From positions 310,001 through 374,000 of the forward strand of contig CAZRRO010000003.1 in NCBI GenBank assembly GCA_964602595.1: DNA of 64,000 nt, in the 5' to 3' direction. The notes beneath the pieces are model-generated. The model made no database searches. It was not told the origin of the DNA and saw only the letters and a program-made list of their open reading frames with translations. Positions 7,914 to 16,560 of the stretch are shown here, in pieces. The stretch is from CAIWAH01 sp964602595 (GTDB lineage: Bacteria > Verrucomicrobiota > Verrucomicrobiia > Limisphaerales > UBA9464). The position numbers were made by a program, and so were the translations under genes. The stretch's first letter is position 1. Each line of letters starts with the position of its first letter.

Positions 7914-10900
7914 TTATTCGACCACGATCACGCGGTAGAACCGTCGGGCTGTCGGCCCCACGACGTCGGTCTTGGAGGTCATGACCGCGCCGGCGGTGAC
8001 GTTGCCCGGGATGTCGATCCAGATCGGATCCTCGGCGTTGCCCTTGCATTGCAGGGTGTAGGTGACCCCGGGAGTCGCGTCCCAGGTCACGGTCACGACG
8101 CCGGCCGTCAGGCTGACGGAGCGGATGACCGGGGCGACCAGGCCGACCGGGCCGGAGCAGTTCGCCTTCACGGTGATGGTGCGGGCCTGGCAGGTGTCCG
8201 TGCCGCGCGCGGTCACAATCTCGGCGACCGCCTCATTGGTGGTCACCTGGTAGCTCCCGGTGAACTGGGCGGATTCGCCCGGGGCCAGTTCGATGGGGCC
8301 CAGCAACGGCCGGTCCGCGATGGCGCCGCTGAACACCATGACGTTGGTCAGGTTGACGTTGCCGGTGTTGGTCACCGAACCGCTGAACGTCGTCAGGCTT
8401 CCCACCGGGGACGCCGGAGTCGTGCAGACCTTCGTGAGGCTCAGGCCGGGCGTGGTGAGGAGCGGGCAGACGGTGGACGCCTTGTCCATGACCACGGTGC
8501 CGGCGCAGAGGTCACGGCCGGTGGCGGTGACCGTGTCGGTAATTTCGCAGCAGTCCATCGGGGCGAGGAAACCCGCGGTGAAGTCCGCCGAGGCGCCCGG
8601 CGCCAAGGTGATCGGACCGAGCACCGGCGTGGCGTTGCTCGGCTGGTTGTTCACCACGAACACATCGACCAACGTGACGTTGCCGGTGTTCCGGACCGTG
8701 CCGGTGTAGGTGTAGAGTGCGCCATACGGAGTCGGCAGCAGCGGGCAGTTCTTCGTGACCTCAATGCCCGGGACGGTGGGCGCGAACGGGCAGGTCGTGG
8801 TGACACTGCCGGTGACCGGCGCCTCGCACATGCTGATGCCGGTGGCCGTCAGCGTGTCGGTGCCGCAGTAGTCGGCCTGGTAAAGGTAGGCGCCCGTGAA
8901 GTTCGCGGACTCACCCGGAGCCAGCGTGAGGGGACCGATCACCGGCGCATCCGCACCGGACCGGTTGTTGACCACAAACACGTCCGTGAGGGTGATGTTG
9001 CCCGAGTTGCTCACCGTGCCGGCATAGCGGAGCAGCTCACCGGGAATCACCGGCAGCAGCGGACATTCCTTCGTCACCGCGAGGGCCGGCGACGTGGAGA
9101 CCAGGCAGGTCGAGGTCGCCGTATCCGTCAGCACGCGGCCCGTGCAGGCATCGGCGCCGGCCGCCGTCGCGGTGCTGGAAACCGTGCAGCAGTTGAGCGG
9201 CACAAGGTAACTGCCCGTGAACGACGCCGAGTCTCCCGGCGCGAGGGACGCCAACGTGAGGACGGGGACGGAACCGCTGCGGCTGTTGCGCACGGTGACG
9301 TTGGTCAGCGTGGTGTTGCCCGAGTTGCGCACCGTGCCGGCGTAGGTCAGGAGACCGCCTTGCACGGCGAGGTCCGACGGGCAGGTCTGCGTCACTTCAA
9401 GGCCGGGCGTGGTCAGGATGGGACAGGTGCCCGTGGCGGAAGCCACGACCTCGGCGGACCCGCACGTGTCCGCCGCCTGCGCGGTCAGGACCGTGGTGAG
9501 GGAGCAACCGATGTCGAAGGGCAACGTGAAGCTGCCGGTGAAGGCGGCCGTTTCGCCGGGCAACAGCCGGGCAACGGCAAACACCTGCGTGGGTTCCGCC
9601 GTCGAGACCTTGCCGCTGGCATCCCAGGTGGCGCGTCCGCCAAACAGCGTGAAGGCCATGCCCGTGACCGTCCGGTCTTCCAGGTCCACGTGACTGGCCG
9701 GCACTTCGAGGCGCACCCATTCGCCTGCCACCGGCAGCGGCCCCATGTAGTGGCGGCTGGCCGTCCCGTTGGTGCCCAGGTTGGTGAAGACATTGGCGCC
9801 CCAGTAGGCGCGATGTTCCCAGGTGCCATCATTCCACTGGAGCATCACCGCGCTCGGCCGGTTCGTCGGGTCCAAGTAGATGTGGCTGATCAGCAAGTCG
9901 CCCGCCCGGACCAACATTCCGGGATTGGCCGAGGTGAAGAGGTGCTGGTGCAGCCCCGCCGCCAGGCCGGACTGGTGGGAGTTGGTGCCGCTGAAGGGCG
10001 CCGGTCCGGCGCCGACAAACGTCCAGGCATCACCTTCGGACGCGGACGCGGTGGCTCCGGTCGGGACTTGGTCGTCGAGCCACAGCGTCGTGATCGCCAC
10101 ACCGGTGGCGCGATTGCGGTCATCGGTCACGACGACGTTGGTCAGCGTGATGTCGCCCGCATTGCGGACGGTCCCGCCGTAGGTGAAAACGCCGCCCGGA
10201 ACGGTCGGTTCGTCCGGACACGAGTGCGTGACGGCCAGTCGCGGGGCCGTCACCAGCGGGCAGGTCGCCGACTGGGTGGCGGAGACGACCAGCGAGGTGC
10301 AGTTGTCGCTGCCGCTGGCGGTGACCGTCGTGCTCACGTCGCAGGCATTGGCCGGGGCAAGGAAGCTGGCGTTGAAGTTGGTGGAAGCGCCGGGCGCCAG
10401 GCTCGCCACGGTCAGCACCGTGGTGGGCGAGGCCTGGGCATTCACGACGGTCACGTTGTTCAGCGTGACGTTGCCGGGATTGCTGACCGTCCCGGTGTAG
10501 GTGATCAGCTTGCCCGTGCCGACGGGCACCACCGGGCAGTTCAGGGTGACCGCAATCTGCGGGGTGGTGGTGATCGCGCAGCTCGCGGTCGCGGTGCCGG
10601 TCACGGCCTGGGCGGTGCAGAAGTCCCGGCCGGTGGCGGTGACCGTGGCGGTGACCTCGCACGCGCCAGCCAGGAAACTGCCCGGTGCGGTGTAGGTCCC
10701 GGTGAAGTTCGCCGAGGCCGACGGGGCCAAGGTGGCCACCGTGAACAGGACGGTTCCGGCCACGGGCCGGTCGCTGGTCACCACGACGTTGGTCAGGGTG
10801 ACGTTGCCGTCATTGCGGACCGTGCCGCGATAGGTCAGCGCCCCGCCGGGCGCCACCACGTTGGTCGAGCAGACCGTCGTGACGGAGATCAGGGGGGCGG

Positions 10901-13055
10901 TGAGGAGCGGGCAGGTGGAACTGACCGAACTGCTGACCGCGACACCGCAGACGCTTGTGGCACTGACCGTCGAGGTGCTGCTCACGGAGCACGCATCCAG
11001 CGGGGCGCTGTAGCTGCCGGCGAAGCTGGCCGTGGCTCCGGGCGCCAGGGAGGCGGCCGTGAAGACCGGCGTGGTGCCCCCGCGGCTGTTGAGCACGATC
11101 ACGTTGGTGACGGTGATGTCGCCCGAGTTGCGGACGGTGCCGGCGTAGGTGAGCAGGGCGCCCGGGGCGACCAGATTCGTGGAGCAATCCTGCGTGAGCA
11201 CCAGCCGCGGGGTGGTGACCAGCGGGCACGTCGCCGACTGGGCGGCCGAAACCACGACCGCGGTGCAGTTGTCACTGCCGCTGGCGTTCACCGTCGTGCT
11301 GACCGAGCACGCATCGGCGGGCGCCGTGAAGGCGGCCGTGAAGTTGGCGGAGGCGCCGGGGGCCAGGCTCGCGACGGTAAGGACCGTGCTCGGCGAGGAC
11401 TGGGCGTTCACGACCGTCACATTGTTCAGCGTCACGTTGCCCGAATTGCGGACCGTGCCGCTGTAGGTGATCAGCGCCCCGGTGGCGACGGGCACGGCCG
11501 GGCAGCTCAGCGTCACGGCGAGCTGCGGCGCGGTGGTGACGCCGCAGGTGACCGCGGAAGTCGAGGTGACCGCGACGTCAGTGCAGATGTCCTGACCCGA
11601 GGCGACGACCGTGGTGGTGACCGCACAGGCATCGAGCAGGGGCACGGTGTAGCTGCCGGTGAAGTTCGCGGAGGCGCCGGGCGCGAGGGTGGCGACGGTG
11701 AAGACCGTGGTGTTGGCCGCGGGCCGGTCACTCTTCACGACGACGTTCTTGAGGGTGATGTCCCCGGTGTTGCGCACGGTGCCGGCGTAGGCCTGGAGGC
11801 CGCCCGGGATCGCCGTGTTGGTGGCGCAGACGGTGGTGACCGCGATCAGCGGCGTGGTGAGGATCGCACAGGTGGAGCTGGCGCTGCTGGAAACCGGCAC
11901 GCCGCAGATGCTCGTGCCGCGGGCCACCACGCCGCCCGTGGTGGAGCAGGCCACCGGCGCCACATAGCTGCCGGTGTAGTTGGCGGTCACGCCGGGAGCC
12001 AGGGACGCCAGGGTAAAGACCACGGTGTTGGCGACGGGCTGGTCACTGGTCACGGTGACGTTCGTCAGCGTCACGTTGCCCGTGTTGCGCACGGTGCCGG
12101 TGTAGACCAGTAGCTGGCCGGGACTGACCGGCCCGACGGGACACACCTTGGTGACCACGATGGCCGGGGTGAGGCTGGTGGCGCAGGTGGTGCTCGCGCT
12201 GGCGGTGACGGTGCGGGGATTGCTGGTGAACTGGTCCACGCCGGTGGCCGTCAGGGTGACGGTGTCGGTCGTGCAGGGGTTCAGCGGCTCGAAGCTGCCG
12301 GTGAACGTCACGACCGCGCCACGGAGGATGTTGTTGGTGAAGACCAGCCGGAAGGCGCCGTTGTCCTCGACGGACGTGACCGTCACGCCGACCAGCGTGT
12401 TGTTGCCGCAGTTGGTCACCGCGCCCGAGAAGCTGATCCGCCCGTTCTCGCCGGTCGTGCCGAGGCACACCACGTTGATCCCGATGCAGGGCTGGCTCAC
12501 TTCGGTGTTCACGCCCTGGTCGCTGCCGCCGCGGCTGGGCGTGTCATTCTGGAGGATCGTGCCGTCGTCGAACGCGGTGGCCCGCACCGAGCCGTCCACC
12601 CGGACGTCCTGGGCCCGCACGACGTAGCTGACCACGTTGGGATAAAAGTCCGCCTCCCCGTTGTGCAGGGTCCGGCGCACCAGCGTGATCAGGTTGGTCT
12701 TGCCGTCGGGCGTCACGATGCCCGCGACGATGTCGATCGCGTCACAGACCACCGGGCCGACGGCGCTGCCGTTGAAGACGCTGACGCTGTAGGAAATCGT
12801 GTCGCCGATGTGGACGTCGGGACTGCTGGTGAAGAGGTTGATGCCCAACCCGCTGCCCGAGCAGCCCGGCGGGGTCTGCTGGGCCAGGGCCACCGGGGTG
12901 ATCCCCAGCAGAACCAACCAGCCGGTGAGCCAGGCCAGCCAGGACCGGGGCCACCGGCGAAACCAAGCGGCAAACCGGAGGAGCGGTGGACACGACGGGA
13001 AGCCGGGTGGCTGGGCAAGGCCCTGCGGGGCGTGGGAGGGAGACGGGGAGTTCAT
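7914..13055 (-). CDS. Very large secreted repeat protein with about 12 DUF11-like domains
   Basis: The start at 13053-13055 (MNSPSPSHAPQG) gives 1713 residues and an export signal: a basic region, the hydrophobic LAWLTGWLVLLGIT, then ALAQQ. After a divergent N-terminal unit come eleven units of about 100-110 residues. Each opens with a TTPxLxVTxxCP-like strand, then GxLxTYxGTVRNxGNxTLTNVxV, then LAPGxSAxFTGSY and several Cys. This is the DUF11/conserved-repeat fold of Ig-like surface proteins. Unit 7 is interrupted by an extra domain of about 170 residues (9590-10120). The C-terminus (SLTAGVVTVTWD, then FYRVIVVE) is a fibronectin-like end with no sorting tail. It is probably a cell-surface or matrix component. 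A copy of the shared motif lies 125 bases upstream and a strong terminator follows. Confidence 0.85.
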   Translation of the reverse strand: MNSPSPSHAPQGLAQPPGFPSCPPLLRFAAWFRRWPRSWLAWLTGWLVLLGITPVALAQQTPPGCSGSGLGINLFTSSPDVHIGDTISYSVSVFNGSAVGPVVCDAIDIVAGIVTPDGKTNLITLVRRTLHNGEADFYPNVVSYVVRAQDVRVDGSVRATAFDDGTILQNDTPSRGGSDQGVNTEVSQPCIGINVVCLGTTGENGRISFSGAVTNCGNNTLVGVTVTSVEDNGAFRLVFTNNILRGAVVTFTGSFEPLNPCTTDTVTLTATGVDQFTSNPRTVTASASTTCATSLTPAIVVTKVCPVGPVSPGQLLVYTGTVRNTGNVTLTNVTVTSDQPVANTVVFTLASLAPGVTANYTGSYVAPVACSTTGGVVARGTSICGVPVSSSASSTCAILTTPLIAVTTVCATNTAIPGGLQAYAGTVRNTGDITLKNVVVKSDRPAANTTVFTVATLAPGASANFTGSYTVPLLDACAVTTTVVASGQDICTDVAVTSTSAVTCGVTTAPQLAVTLSCPAVPVATGALITYSGTVRNSGNVTLNNVTVVNAQSSPSTVLTVASLAPGASANFTAAFTAPADACSVSTTVNASGSDNCTAVVVSAAQSATCPLVTTPRLVLTQDCSTNLVAPGALLTYAGTVRNSGDITVTNVIVLNSRGGTTPVFTAASLAPGATASFAGSYSAPLDACSVSSTSTVSATSVCGVAVSSSVSSTCPLLTAPLISVTTVCSTNVVAPGGALTYRGTVRNDGNVTLTNVVVTSDRPVAGTVLFTVATLAPSASANFTGTYTAPGSFLAGACEVTATVTATGRDFCTAQAVTGTATASCAITTTPQIAVTLNCPVVPVGTGKLITYTGTVSNPGNVTLNNVTVVNAQASPTTVLTVASLAPGASTNFNASFLAPANACDVSTTVTASGSDNCTSLVVSATQSATCPLVTAPRLAVTHSCPDEPTVPGGVFTYGGTVRNAGDITLTNVVVTDDRNRATGVAITTLWLDDQVPTGATASASEGDAWTFVGAGPAPFSGTNSHQSGLAAGLHQHLFTSANPGMLVRAGDLLISHIYLDPTNRPSAVMLQWNDGTWEHRAYWGANVFTNLGTNGTASRHYMGPLPVAGEWVRLEVPASHVDLEDRTVTGMAFTLFGGRATWDASGKVSTAEPTQVFAVARLLPGETAAFTGSFTLPFDIGCSLTTVLTAQAADTCGSAEVVASATGTCPILTTPGLEVTQTCPSDLAVQGGLLTYAGTVRNSGNTTLTNVTVRNSRSGSVPVLTLASLAPGDSASFTGSYLVPLNCCTVSSTATAAGADACTGRVLTDTATSTCLVSTSPALAVTKECPLLPVIPGELLRYAGTVSNSGNITLTDVFVVNNRSGADAPVIGPLTLAPGESANFTGAYLYQADYCGTDTLTATGISMCEAPVTGSVTTTCPFAPTVPGIEVTKNCPLLPTPYGALYTYTGTVRNTGNVTLVDVFVVNNQPSNATPVLGPITLAPGASADFTAGFLAPMDCCEITDTVTATGRDLCAGTVVMDKASTVCPLLTTPGLSLTKVCTTPASPVGSLTTFSGSVTNTGNVNLTNVMVFSGAIADRPLLGPIELAPGESAQFTGSYQVTTNEAVAEIVTARGTDTCQARTITVKANCSGPVGLVAPVIRSVSLTAGVVTVTWDATPGVTYTLQCKGNAEDPIWIDIPGNVTAGAVMTSKTDVVGPTARRFYRVIVVE

Positions 13056-13180
13056 GGGATCGGAGGATTTTGGTAGGCAACTGGTCAGCGGAGAACGCCG
13101 CGGCGGACAGGCGGGCGGCGCTTCTTGGAAACGCAGTCCGTCGATGAAGGCGCGACCATGGCTCCGATTGCCGGGAACCG

Positions 13181-13213
13181 GCCATGGGGTGTTTCCCGCT
13201 GGGGAAAACACCC
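13181..13213 (-). promoter_or_regulatory. Shared stress-island motif, copy B, within a hairpin
   Basis: The plus strand reads GCCATGGGGTGTTTCCC (13181-13197), then GCT and GGGGAAAACACCC. The two arms form a near-perfect inverted repeat. It sits 125 bases before the start of the large repeat-protein gene and 33 bases after the stop of the 89-residue gene, so a terminator role for that gene is an alternative, though no U-tract follows. Confidence 0.55.
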
Positions 13214-13245
13214 GACTGAAACCGCCGGAGTCGATCCGGCGCCGG

Positions 13246-13515
13246 TCACCGCAGCGTGCCGGGCAGCAGGGCCGGGGGCGGCAGGACCGCTTCGCGTCCG
13301 ACGGAAGTGGCGGGCACGGCCAACGCCCGCACCACCGCCTCCGCCTCCAGCCAGACTTTGGATTTGATGACCCAGTCCCTGGCCTCCTGCGTGTGTTTGT
13401 CCTTGTCGCAGGAAGCGCCGGTCAACGCCTCCTCCGCCACGTCCTGGGCGACGGTTTCGCAGACCTTCGCCTGCCGTTGGAGTTCCGCGAGGATGGCGGC
13501 GAGGTCAGCTTGCAT
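13246..13515 (-). CDS. Hypothetical 89-residue protein, stress-island member
   Basis: The product is mostly helical: MQADLAAILAELQRQAKV, then CETVAQDVAEEAL with Cys19, and a second helix EARDWVIKSKVWLEAEAVVRAL, ending in a proline-rich tail. No signal peptide or membrane segment is seen and I recognise no family. It starts 21 bases after the DUF3309 gene on the same strand, so the two are probably co-transcribed from the motif-bearing region upstream of DUF3309. Confidence 0.6.
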   Translation of the reverse strand: MQADLAAILAELQRQAKVCETVAQDVAEEALTGASCDKDKHTQEARDWVIKSKVWLEAEAVVRALAVPATSVGREAVLPPPALLPGTLR

Positions 13516-13536
13516 GGCACGGATAGTGGGGCTGCC

Positions 13537-13695
13537 TCAGATGCGACCCAGCAACACGAGCACGACCAGGATGACCAAGAGCAGGCCGATCCCACCGCTC
13601 GGATAATAACCCCAGTTGCGGCTGTGCGGCCAGCTGGGGAAAGCCCCGACGAGCAGGAGGACGAACACGATGAGGAGAATGGTTCCAAGTGACAT
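13537..13695 (-). CDS. DUF3309 small membrane protein
   Basis: The 52-residue product starts at the ATG at 13693-13695 and matches DUF3309 over its full length: MSLGTILLIVFVLLL, then GAFPSWPHSRNWGYYPSGG, then a second hydrophobic segment ending LVLLGRI. These tiny two-helix proteins are widespread in Proteobacteria and Verrucomicrobiota, often among stress and PRC-barrel genes; their function is unknown. A copy of the shared motif ends 32 bases upstream, the closest spacing of the set. Confidence 0.88.
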   Translation of the reverse strand: MSLGTILLIVFVLLLVGAFPSWPHSRNWGYYPSGGIGLLLVILVVLVLLGRI

Positions 13696-13727
13696 TCCCG
13701 GCAGCCTTACCCGTCGCCGGGCGCTTC

Positions 13728-13747
13728 GCCATGGGGTGTTTTCCCCC
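13728..13747 (-). promoter_or_regulatory. Shared stress-island motif, copy C
   Basis: The plus strand reads GCCATGGGGTGTTTTCCCCC. It lies 32 bases upstream of the DUF3309 start. The C-rich arm continues into a short GGGG arm, giving a weak stem. Confidence 0.6.
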
Positions 13748-13761
13748 GGGGCAAAGCAGAA

Positions 13762-13794
13762 GGGCCGTCGAACTTCACCGAAGTTCAACGGCCC
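13762..13794 (-). terminator. Terminator-like hairpin after the PRC-barrel gene
   Basis: GGGCCGTcGAACTTC (13762-13776), loop ACC, and GAAGTTCaACGGCCC (13780-13794) form a 15-bp stem with one mismatch, followed on the minus strand by TTCTGCTTTG. It lies about 120 bases after the PRC-barrel stop and just before the DUF3309 motif, separating the two transcripts. Confidence 0.6.
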
Positions 13795-13915
13795 CGAAAC
13801 CGAACCGGCCCGGCCACCCGCCCTTCCGCGCGCGCCTCGCTGCTAACTTGCCTCGCCGCTACTCCGCTGCGATGGGCGCCGGTGGGACATCGCGATCGGA
13901 CCAACAGGCGGCTCT

Positions 13916-15319
13916 TCAGCGGGAACCCCGGCTCACTTCGAGCTGGTTGTCCACGTTTTCGACCTGCGCGATGTCGTTCGCGATGACCCCAATGAGCCGC
14001 TTTTCCTCGGCGGTGTTGACCGGCCCACGCAGGGTAACCTGGCCCTTGTTCGTGATGATCTTCACGTTCCTGGCGTTCACCGACATGTCCTTCCCGGCGG
14101 CAATGCCCTTGCGAATCTGCGCGGTGGTATCCACGTCGGCCTGGCTGTTGCCCTGATCCAAGGGCGTCAGGGTCCGGTCATTCCGGTCGCGAACATTCCG
14201 GGCCGTGTTGTCCGCCTCCGTGGTCTGGTTGGTGGTGAAGTAGGGCTCCACCTTGTAGGCGCGATACACTTCGCCGGCATACGCGGGCTGCGTGAAATCA
14301 GGCCATTGGTCGGGCCGGAAATGGGGGGCATTGGCCAGCATTTCCTTCGAGGCATCCAACTGGAGCCCGTCCCGGTCCGAGGTGTATCGCAGGGCGGTGG
14401 GCGGCACGGCGCTCAGTTCGTCGCCCATCCCGAGGAAGCCGCCGGAGGAAACGATCACCGACACGACCCGGCCCGCGGACAGATCAACCAGAAGATTGGC
14501 CACGTCGCCCAGCTTTTCTTCCCGCAGATTCTTGACCGGCATGCCCATGAGCTTGCTGGCCTTCTGGACTTGCCCGAGTCGGGCCTCCGGGATCATGGAC
14601 TGCCCCTCGTTGGAGCGATGATTCTTTTCCCAGGTGCCTTCCCCACTCCGCGTTGACAACGCGTTGGGCGAACCTTCGTTGTTGCGCTGGCCGTCCGTGC
14701 TGCCCAGTCCATCGGTGTTGCGAAGGTCGTTGGCGCTGCGCTGGGTGTTCGCGCCGCGCTGGATGTCCGTGTTGCGCAGACCGTCGGTATTGCGCCCACT
14801 TTCCTGAACCGCATTCGCGCGGTGGACATACCGGAAGGCGGATTCCTGACCGTAATGGCCATAGACGGCCGACACGTGATCGCGGTCCGAGGATTCAGCC
14901 CACTTCGACATCTCGAATTTGGGGGCCGCGCTCAGCTTCTCCTTGTTGGCGTCGAGGTGAACCACCTTCTGGGCCACATCGTGATGCAAGGCTCCCGGGG
15001 GCACTGCCGTGAGCGTTTCGCCGATGCCGATGAATCCCCCGGTGGACAGGATCACCTGGACGATCCGGCCGGATTCCACATCCACCGCGAAGTCCTCGAC
15101 CTCGCCGAGCGTCTGGTCCTGGTAGTTTTTCACGGTCATGCCGATCAGGTCACTGGCCTTGACCGCGCCGCTGAGCCGGTCGGCTTGCGGGTGCTCCGTG
15201 CGCTGACGGGTTGATTCAGTCCGGTCCGCTTTGGGATAGGTTGGGGTCTGGGCAAAAGCCGAGCCGACCAAGAGGGAAACCGCCGAGATACCGACGATGG
15301 TTTGAAAGTTCTGTTTCAT
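13916..15319 (-). CDS. Exported protein with two PRC-barrel domains and a BON domain
   Basis: The ATG at 15317-15319 gives 467 residues with a signal peptide (MKQNFQTIVGISAVSLLVGSA, cut after AFAQ). PRC-barrel 1 (about 50-140, KASDLIGMTVKNYQDQ) and PRC-barrel 2 (about 255-345, KASKLMGMPVKNLREEK) are internal duplicates, each with a GGFxGxGxxLxAVPP strand. Between them is a linker rich in RNTDGL/STDGQ repeats. A C-terminal BON domain (about 385-465, NVKIITNKGQVTLRG) is of the kind that binds phospholipid or bridges membranes in OsmY-type proteins. It is probably a periplasmic stress protein. A copy of the shared motif lies 71 bases upstream. Confidence 0.88.
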   Translation of the reverse strand: MKQNFQTIVGISAVSLLVGSAFAQTPTYPKADRTESTRQRTEHPQADRLSGAVKASDLIGMTVKNYQDQTLGEVEDFAVDVESGRIVQVILSTGGFIGIGETLTAVPPGALHHDVAQKVVHLDANKEKLSAAPKFEMSKWAESSDRDHVSAVYGHYGQESAFRYVHRANAVQESGRNTDGLRNTDIQRGANTQRSANDLRNTDGLGSTDGQRNNEGSPNALSTRSGEGTWEKNHRSNEGQSMIPEARLGQVQKASKLMGMPVKNLREEKLGDVANLLVDLSAGRVVSVIVSSGGFLGMGDELSAVPPTALRYTSDRDGLQLDASKEMLANAPHFRPDQWPDFTQPAYAGEVYRAYKVEPYFTTNQTTEADNTARNVRDRNDRTLTPLDQGNSQADVDTTAQIRKGIAAGKDMSVNARNVKIITNKGQVTLRGPVNTAEEKRLIGVIANDIAQVENVDNQLEVSRGSR

Positions 15320-15675
15320 ATTGGATTTGTTTCGGGGAACGAGTTGTTCCGTTCCTACGCTACCCAAGTTAGGGGGCAACCACGCCCGTTGTAATGGGGT
15401 GTATTCTGATGGAAGGGGATGGGCGCCTGGTCCGACCCAGCCTGTTTGGGCGGGAGCCAATCCGGCACCGCTGCGCGCCCGGAAGGCCACTGTCCTTCCG
15501 GGAAAGGATGCTCGCAGTGGCCGTCAGCGACTGGACCTGAAACGCCGTCTGCCGATCCGGAGATTATCCGATGTCGGCTCACCGCGGGGACCGCCGGGCC
15601 TTGCTTTGTTCGGGCCCCCACGGCTCTGCACTGCGCCGACGGTCAGCAGCCCGCGTAGCCGTGAGTTCGCGGAAC
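15320..15675. other. 356-base non-coding region
   Basis: Besides the motif copy at 15391-15407, the only structure seen is a 9-bp inverted repeat, CCCGGAAGG (15478-15486) with CCTTCCGGG (15494-15502), which has no U-tract on either strand. At its far end the palindrome GTGAGTTC-GCG-GAACTCAC (15661-15679) overlaps the stop of the short candidate gene. No other coding frame is convincing. Confidence 0.5.
15391..15407 (-). promoter_or_regulatory. Shared stress-island motif, copy D (half site)
   Basis: The plus strand reads GTAATGGGGTGTATTCT, keeping the ATGGGGTGTAT core while the first and last bases differ from the other copies. It lies 71 bases upstream of the PRC-barrel gene start, the same spacing as copy F. 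Confidence 0.5.
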
Positions 15676-15679
15676 TCAC
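15661..15679. repeat. 8-bp perfect palindrome with 3-base centre
   Basis: GTGAGTTC (15661-15668), GCG, GAACTCAC (15672-15679). It overlaps the stop codon of the 41-codon candidate gene. It could be a short hairpin or an operator; no U-tract follows. Confidence 0.5.
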
Positions 15680-15801
15680 TTCATGCGCAGGCTGAAAATG
15701 ACGGGGATGATGTCCGCTCCTGCCAGGCCGCCTCCGTTGCGCAGATTGGTCCGGGAGTAGCCGGCGGCGGCGAGAATCGCGGTCAACACGCTTGTGCTCA
15801 T
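15676..15801 (-). CDS. Candidate 41-residue small hydrophobic protein
   Basis: The ATG at 15799-15801 opens a frame reading MSTSVLTAILAAAGYSRTN, then LRNGGGLAGADIIPVIFS, then LRMK and TGA. Codon choice is GC3-rich like the neighbours and the peptide has two hydrophobic patches (4-13 and 27-37), but no Shine-Dalgarno sequence is visible and no family is recognised. It sits between the DUF892 terminator and the PRC-barrel gene. It could be a stress-island micro-protein or a chance frame. Confidence 0.3.
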   Translation of the reverse strand: MSTSVLTAILAAAGYSRTNLRNGGGLAGADIIPVIFSLRMK

Positions 15802-15830
15802 CGGGGCGGGAAAATGGCAGGGATAAATGG

Positions 15831-15867
15831 AAAAACCCAGCGGTCGCCATTCGGCGGCCGCTGGGTT
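15831..15867 (-). terminator. Strong rho-independent terminator of the second DUF892 gene
   Basis: AACCCAGCGGTCGCC (15834-15848), loop ATTC, and GGCGGCCGCTGGGTT (15853-15867) form a 15-bp stem with one G-U pair. On the minus strand it is followed by TTTTTCC. It begins 13 bases after the DUF892 stop codon. Confidence 0.9.
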
Positions 15868-15879
15868 GGGAGGTTTTAC

Positions 15880-16482
15880 TTACGGTGCCACGGCGGCAGC
15901 GCGATCCCGGCTGCCGATCAGGGGCTTGGCACTGCGGCGAGGGCTGCCTGACGTTTTGTCCGGCTTATCGTCCTCCGCGGTCTTGTCGGCTTTGCCCAGG
16001 GCCTCTTGGTTACTCTGGGCGCGCGCCAGTTCCGTAAGCCCTTCGTTGGCGGCCTTCTCCTCGTCGAGGATCTGCCGCAGCAGTCCGGCGGCCTTGGGGT
16101 TGCCGAGCAGCCCCGCCCATTCGTGCAGACAGCCATAGGACGCCATCTCGTAGTGTTCGACCTTCTGCGCGGCCCCGATCAGGGCGGCGTTGATGGCCGG
16201 TGAGTCCTTGAACTCCGCCGCAATCTCGTCGCCTTCCTCCAGCAGTCCCACGGTGGCTTCGCAGGTTTTGCCTTTCGCCTTCTCGTCAAAGGCCTGGAAG
16301 ACCTGCTCGACCTTGGACACGTGGCCCACGGATTCCTGCAGGTGCTTTTCCAGGATCGCCTTCAGGTGGGTGCAGGTTGCGGCCTTCGCCATTTTGGGCA
16401 GCGCCTTAACGATGCGTTTCTCGGCATCATAAATGTCGGCCAGTTCATCCAGGAACAGGTCCTTCAGTGTTTTTGTGTTCAT
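15880..16482 (-). CDS. DUF892 ferritin-like protein, YciE/YciF type (second paralogue)
   Basis: The 200-residue product shows the family pattern clearly: LFLDELADIYDAEKRIVKA (about 9-27), LQESVGHVSKVEQVF, KTCEATVGLLEEGDEI, and YGCLHEWAGLLGN (about 115-127), supplying the Glu/Asp/His ligands of a di-iron-type four-helix bundle. A charged tail rich in Lys, Asp and Ser follows. It is closer to the YciE/YciF consensus than the copy at 6899-7516, so the two may not be redundant. It starts 78 bases after the DUF1269-type gene and may be read from the motif upstream of that gene. Confidence 0.88.
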   Translation of the reverse strand: MNTKTLKDLFLDELADIYDAEKRIVKALPKMAKAATCTHLKAILEKHLQESVGHVSKVEQVFQAFDEKAKGKTCEATVGLLEEGDEIAAEFKDSPAINAALIGAAQKVEHYEMASYGCLHEWAGLLGNPKAAGLLRQILDEEKAANEGLTELARAQSNQEALGKADKTAEDDKPDKTSGSPRRSAKPLIGSRDRAAAVAP

Positions 16483-16560
16483 CGTGCTTGGGCTATTTCT
16501 GTTGGGATCGAAATGATTTCCGCGGCCGGAACCGCCCGGCCGCAGGCTGGTTTCAGCGCC

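Noticed and set aside
7515..12113. A 1532-codon plus-strand open frame rich in Gly, Arg, His and Asp
   Set aside because: It is antisense to the DUF11-like repeat gene; its own repetitiveness mirrors the repeats on the other strand, and its composition is typical of shadow frames in GC-rich DNA.
7914..13055. Regularly spaced repeats that could suggest a CRISPR array
   Set aside because: The period is about 300 bases, the units are diverged and keep one reading frame, and no short identical repeats with unique spacers exist.
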